From: Bifidobacterium pseudocatenulatum DSM 20438 = JCM 1200 = LMG 10505 | Lineage (GTDB): Bacteria; Actinomycetota; Actinomycetes; Actinomycetales; Bifidobacteriaceae | Reading direction: 5' to 3' | DNA: 64,000 nucleotides | Assembly: GCF_001025215.1 (NCBI RefSeq) | Contig: NZ_AP012330.1 | Span: forward strand, 1,612,001-1,676,000 | Translations under genes and position numbers: made by a program | Part shown: in pieces, positions 61,937 through 64,000 of the stretch | Numbering within the stretch: the first letter of the stretch is position 1 | How the letters are laid out: each line of letters starts with the position of its first letter | Notes under the pieces: generated by a model | Told to the model about the DNA's origin: nothing | What the model saw: only the letters and a program-made list of their open reading frames with translations | The model's database searches: none

Positions 61937-62566
61937 TTAGCGGTAGCTGTCCCAGACAGGTGAGGGGAAGATCATCTTTTCGAAGGCGAGCCATTCATCG
62001 TAGAAATCGATGGGCGGCTTACGCGTCCAACGCAGTTGAATGCCGTCCATCGCTTCCAAGCTTTGACGCACAATCGCACGCATATTCTCCCAACCACCGA
62101 TTTCAGGCGGCAATTTCCATGTGTACTGGGAATAGTGTTCCCACACGTATTTCGGACGATTCTCGAAATAGTCGTGCAACGGATGGCCCTCGCTGAAAGA
62201 CTCGGTTTCCAGCACCATGTATAGCTGCAGCAAGCTACGTCGACTCTCATTGTAACGTACCAAAAAACGCAGGTATGCGGGAAACAACATGCCTTCCGGA
62301 TCGCTGCCCGGCAATCCGGATTTTGCAAAATCAGCCGGAGTGCCTTCCTGATCATAATTGTCGGTGACTAGCAGCGACAACAACCGTTCCTTATTGCCGA
62401 TGTAATGCAGCAGTCCAGGCTGGCTCATGCCGATCGCATCAGCAATGTCTTTCAATGACGTTCCGTAATACCCCTTTTCCCCGATAAGACGGCTCGCCGC
62501 AGCGATGATTTCCTTCTTACGTTCCTCAGGTGATTTACGAACACGTTTCTTCCCCTCATTACCCAT
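61937..62566 (-). CDS. TetR-family regulator of the GH42 gene
   Basis: A 209-residue TetR regulator with the tail KKRVRKSPEERKKE. The helix-turn-helix is in residues 15-60 (IIAAASRLIGEKGYYGTSLK, DIADAIGMSQPGLLHYIGNK). The effector half has EGHPLHDYF, LEAMDGIQLRWTRKPPIDF and the group ending IFPSPVWDSYR. The intergenic sites near GH42 and its own start share the TATCTA...TTAGA word, so it probably represses both itself and GH42. Confidence 0.92.
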   Translation of the reverse strand: MGNEGKKRVRKSPEERKKEIIAAASRLIGEKGYYGTSLKDIADAIGMSQPGLLHYIGNKERLLSLLVTDNYDQEGTPADFAKSGLPGSDPEGMLFPAYLRFLVRYNESRRSLLQLYMVLETESFSEGHPLHDYFENRPKYVWEHYSQYTWKLPPEIGGWENMRAIVRQSLEAMDGIQLRWTRKPPIDFYDEWLAFEKMIFPSPVWDSYR

Positions 62567-62580
62567 AAGGAACAGTGTAC

Positions 62581-62600
62581 TATCTACCGTTCATTAGACA
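62581..62600. promoter_or_regulatory. Putative autoregulatory TetR operator
   Basis: TATCTACCGTTCATTAGACA, 14 bp before the TetR start codon. It matches the GH42 operators in the arms TATCTA and CATTAGA with a changed centre. Confidence 0.65.
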
Positions 62601-62723
62601 GGCAAAATCGTATCGGACCGTTGCATTTCCACTCGCCACACAAAAACGAGCCGATCTTCAACAGACCAGCTCGAAATCACATTCAGTCAGCCTCGACCAA
62701 CCAAAAATATTCGAAAAGCAATT

Positions 62724-63995
62724 TTACTTCTGGAACACGTCAGGGTGTTTCGGATCACCAGGTTCGTCGGCGAGGACGCCCTCGAGCCCGAGGAACTCCT
62801 GCCAGAATTCCAGCGAATTGCCGTACGGAGCTGCCTGATGGCCGCGCGCCTGCAGGTTCGCCTTCGCCTCGAACACATCCTCCTCGCGGATGCCATCGAA
62901 ATACGATTCGAGACGCTCACGGTTCGTCGGATCATAGAACAGCGATCCGATGATTTCCGTCAGTCGTTCCGCGCGCGCTACCGGCAGTGAATCCCAGTGA
63001 CGGAATTCAATGAAGTTCTTCAGACGGACATCGTTGAAATGCGTGGAAATCACATGATTGATTTCGTATGCGTTGAGTTCTCGATCAGGATACACGTCGT
63101 TCGCATTCTCATAGAATGCAGGATGATGCAGATCAGTTCCGGGAGTTTCCAACGCTTCCGGAGTGTGCGTCAGATCAGCGAACATCATCGGCGTGCTCAA
63201 CACGTCGACCGCATAATCTTCCCAACCGAAGCGAGGATCAAACAATCCCGGAATAACGTTCGTGCGCTGCAAATCCAAATAATCCCACATGCGTTGGCGC
63301 AGCAGCGGATACGGATTCTCCTGTCCCTCGAAATACGGGGTGTTACGGAAGAACCATGCGAGAATCGGGCCGACCACCGTACCCAACCGCAGTTTGGAAA
63401 TCGCGTCCTGTTCGGAAACATAGTCGATGCTGACCTGCGTCGAAGCGGAGCAACGCATCATGCACGGACCGAACTGGCCGACGCGCCCCAAATACGCGGT
63501 CATCGCCTTGTAACGGTCCTTCGGATTGACAGGAATGTCGGCATAGCCGGACTTCGGCTGATACCCGTAATTAACCAAGCGGAAGCCGAGATCGTCAAGC
63601 ACAGGATCGACTTCGCGGCGGAACGCACCATAGATCGTGCATAGATCTTCCGGCTTGTGCAGAATGCCCAGCGAGCATTCCAGCTGACCGCCCGGCTCAA
63701 GTGACACGGAAATACCTTCGCGGCCAAGACCAACAAGCCTGCCGTTCTCCCAGTATTCCTTGCTTTCGTCGTAATATGGGCGAATGCGGTTCAGCAACGC
63801 CTCGATACCGTTCTCCTCGTAATAGTTCACGGCGGTATCATCGCTGTTATGCACCGGCAGATGCTCGATTTCCACACCGAAACCACCGGTTCCACGCTCT
63901 TGGCAGCCTGATTCGAAGAATTTGACCAGACTTTCCACATGCTTCGGATTCGGCTCGGTAAGCAGGTGCGCATAAGAAATTCGTGGCGTTGTCAT
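62724..63995 (-). CDS. Glutamate-cysteine ligase-like protein (GCS2/carboxylate-amine ligase)
   Basis: A 423-residue protein of the glutamate-cysteine ligase superfamily. The GGFGVEIEHLPV segment near residue 38 and EGISVSLEPGGQLECSLG near 95-110 are the ATP- and substrate-binding strands of the family, and SASTQVSIDY and FIEFRHWDSLP are further typical blocks. Members make gamma-glutamylcysteine; bifidobacteria are not known to make glutathione routinely, so the product may be another gamma-glutamyl compound. The ATG at 63995 lies five bases from the window end, so the promoter is not visible. Confidence 0.85.
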   Translation of the reverse strand: MTTPRISYAHLLTEPNPKHVESLVKFFESGCQERGTGGFGVEIEHLPVHNSDDTAVNYYEENGIEALLNRIRPYYDESKEYWENGRLVGLGREGISVSLEPGGQLECSLGILHKPEDLCTIYGAFRREVDPVLDDLGFRLVNYGYQPKSGYADIPVNPKDRYKAMTAYLGRVGQFGPCMMRCSASTQVSIDYVSEQDAISKLRLGTVVGPILAWFFRNTPYFEGQENPYPLLRQRMWDYLDLQRTNVIPGLFDPRFGWEDYAVDVLSTPMMFADLTHTPEALETPGTDLHHPAFYENANDVYPDRELNAYEINHVISTHFNDVRLKNFIEFRHWDSLPVARAERLTEIIGSLFYDPTNRERLESYFDGIREEDVFEAKANLQARGHQAAPYGNSLEFWQEFLGLEGVLADEPGDPKHPDVFQK

Positions 63996-64000
63996 GTTGG

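Noticed and set aside
61719..61994. 91-codon antisense frame over the tandem repeat.
   Set aside because: It arises from the 53-bp repeat and the TetR 3' end; no start signal.

Overview
The window reads as a chromosomal segment of a Bifidobacterium. Support comes from gene content (a DUF3107-type tail, an actinobacterial translational T-box on ileS, GH42/GH43/GH51/GH30/GH3/GH5 glycosidases, GPH/MFS sugar carriers and LacI regulators) and from GC-rich codon use. The adolescentis/catenulatum branch is plausible but cannot be proved from this sequence.

Layout. 0-11 kb holds housekeeping and metabolic genes: a PHP phosphoesterase, a VKOR-like protein, dapF, murI, a peptide-binding lipoprotein, an isoaspartyl peptidase, a patatin-like hydrolase (with an internally deleted second copy at 3825-4056), a LysR regulator, a PatB/MalY-type lyase and an esterase. 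11-12.5 kb is decayed: a large imperfect palindrome, a broken toxin-antitoxin pair and a stray type I-E-like CRISPR repeat. 12.5-23.2 kb is a type I-C CRISPR-Cas locus with 31 repeats and 30 spacers. Its cas genes run leftwards: cas3, cas5, cas8c, cas7, cas4, cas1, cas2. cas3 is split by an in-frame TGA. The gap between cas3 and cas5 carries a degenerate repeat followed by a spacer-like stretch that matches the cas5 promoter next to a TTC PAM. That is the design expected of a crRNA-like autorepressor (CreR type) and is the most interesting item in the window.

23.5-35.3 kb holds ileS with its T-box, a GPH carrier with a LacI regulator, and a MarR regulator with a two-subunit ABC exporter. 35.4-62.6 kb is a glycan-utilisation superlocus with two GH3, two GH5, one each of GH43, GH51, GH30 and GH42, and two GPH-like carriers. 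It has five intact TetR-family regulators and one broken one, and palindromic candidate operators lie beside most of the glycosidase genes. A low-GC MFS plus ATP-grasp cassette (43.0-45.5 kb) interrupts it. The window ends with a glutamate-cysteine ligase-like gene.

How the parts work together. The glycosidases probably finish short beta-glucosides, xylo/arabino-oligosaccharides and beta-galactosides brought in by the GPH-like carriers. Most lack a signal peptide, so they appear cytoplasmic. Each TetR probably senses a sugar and represses the adjacent glycosidase or carrier. Shared operator words suggest cross-talk between distant loci, for example 42.5 with 58.4 kb and 50.9 with 58.6 kb.
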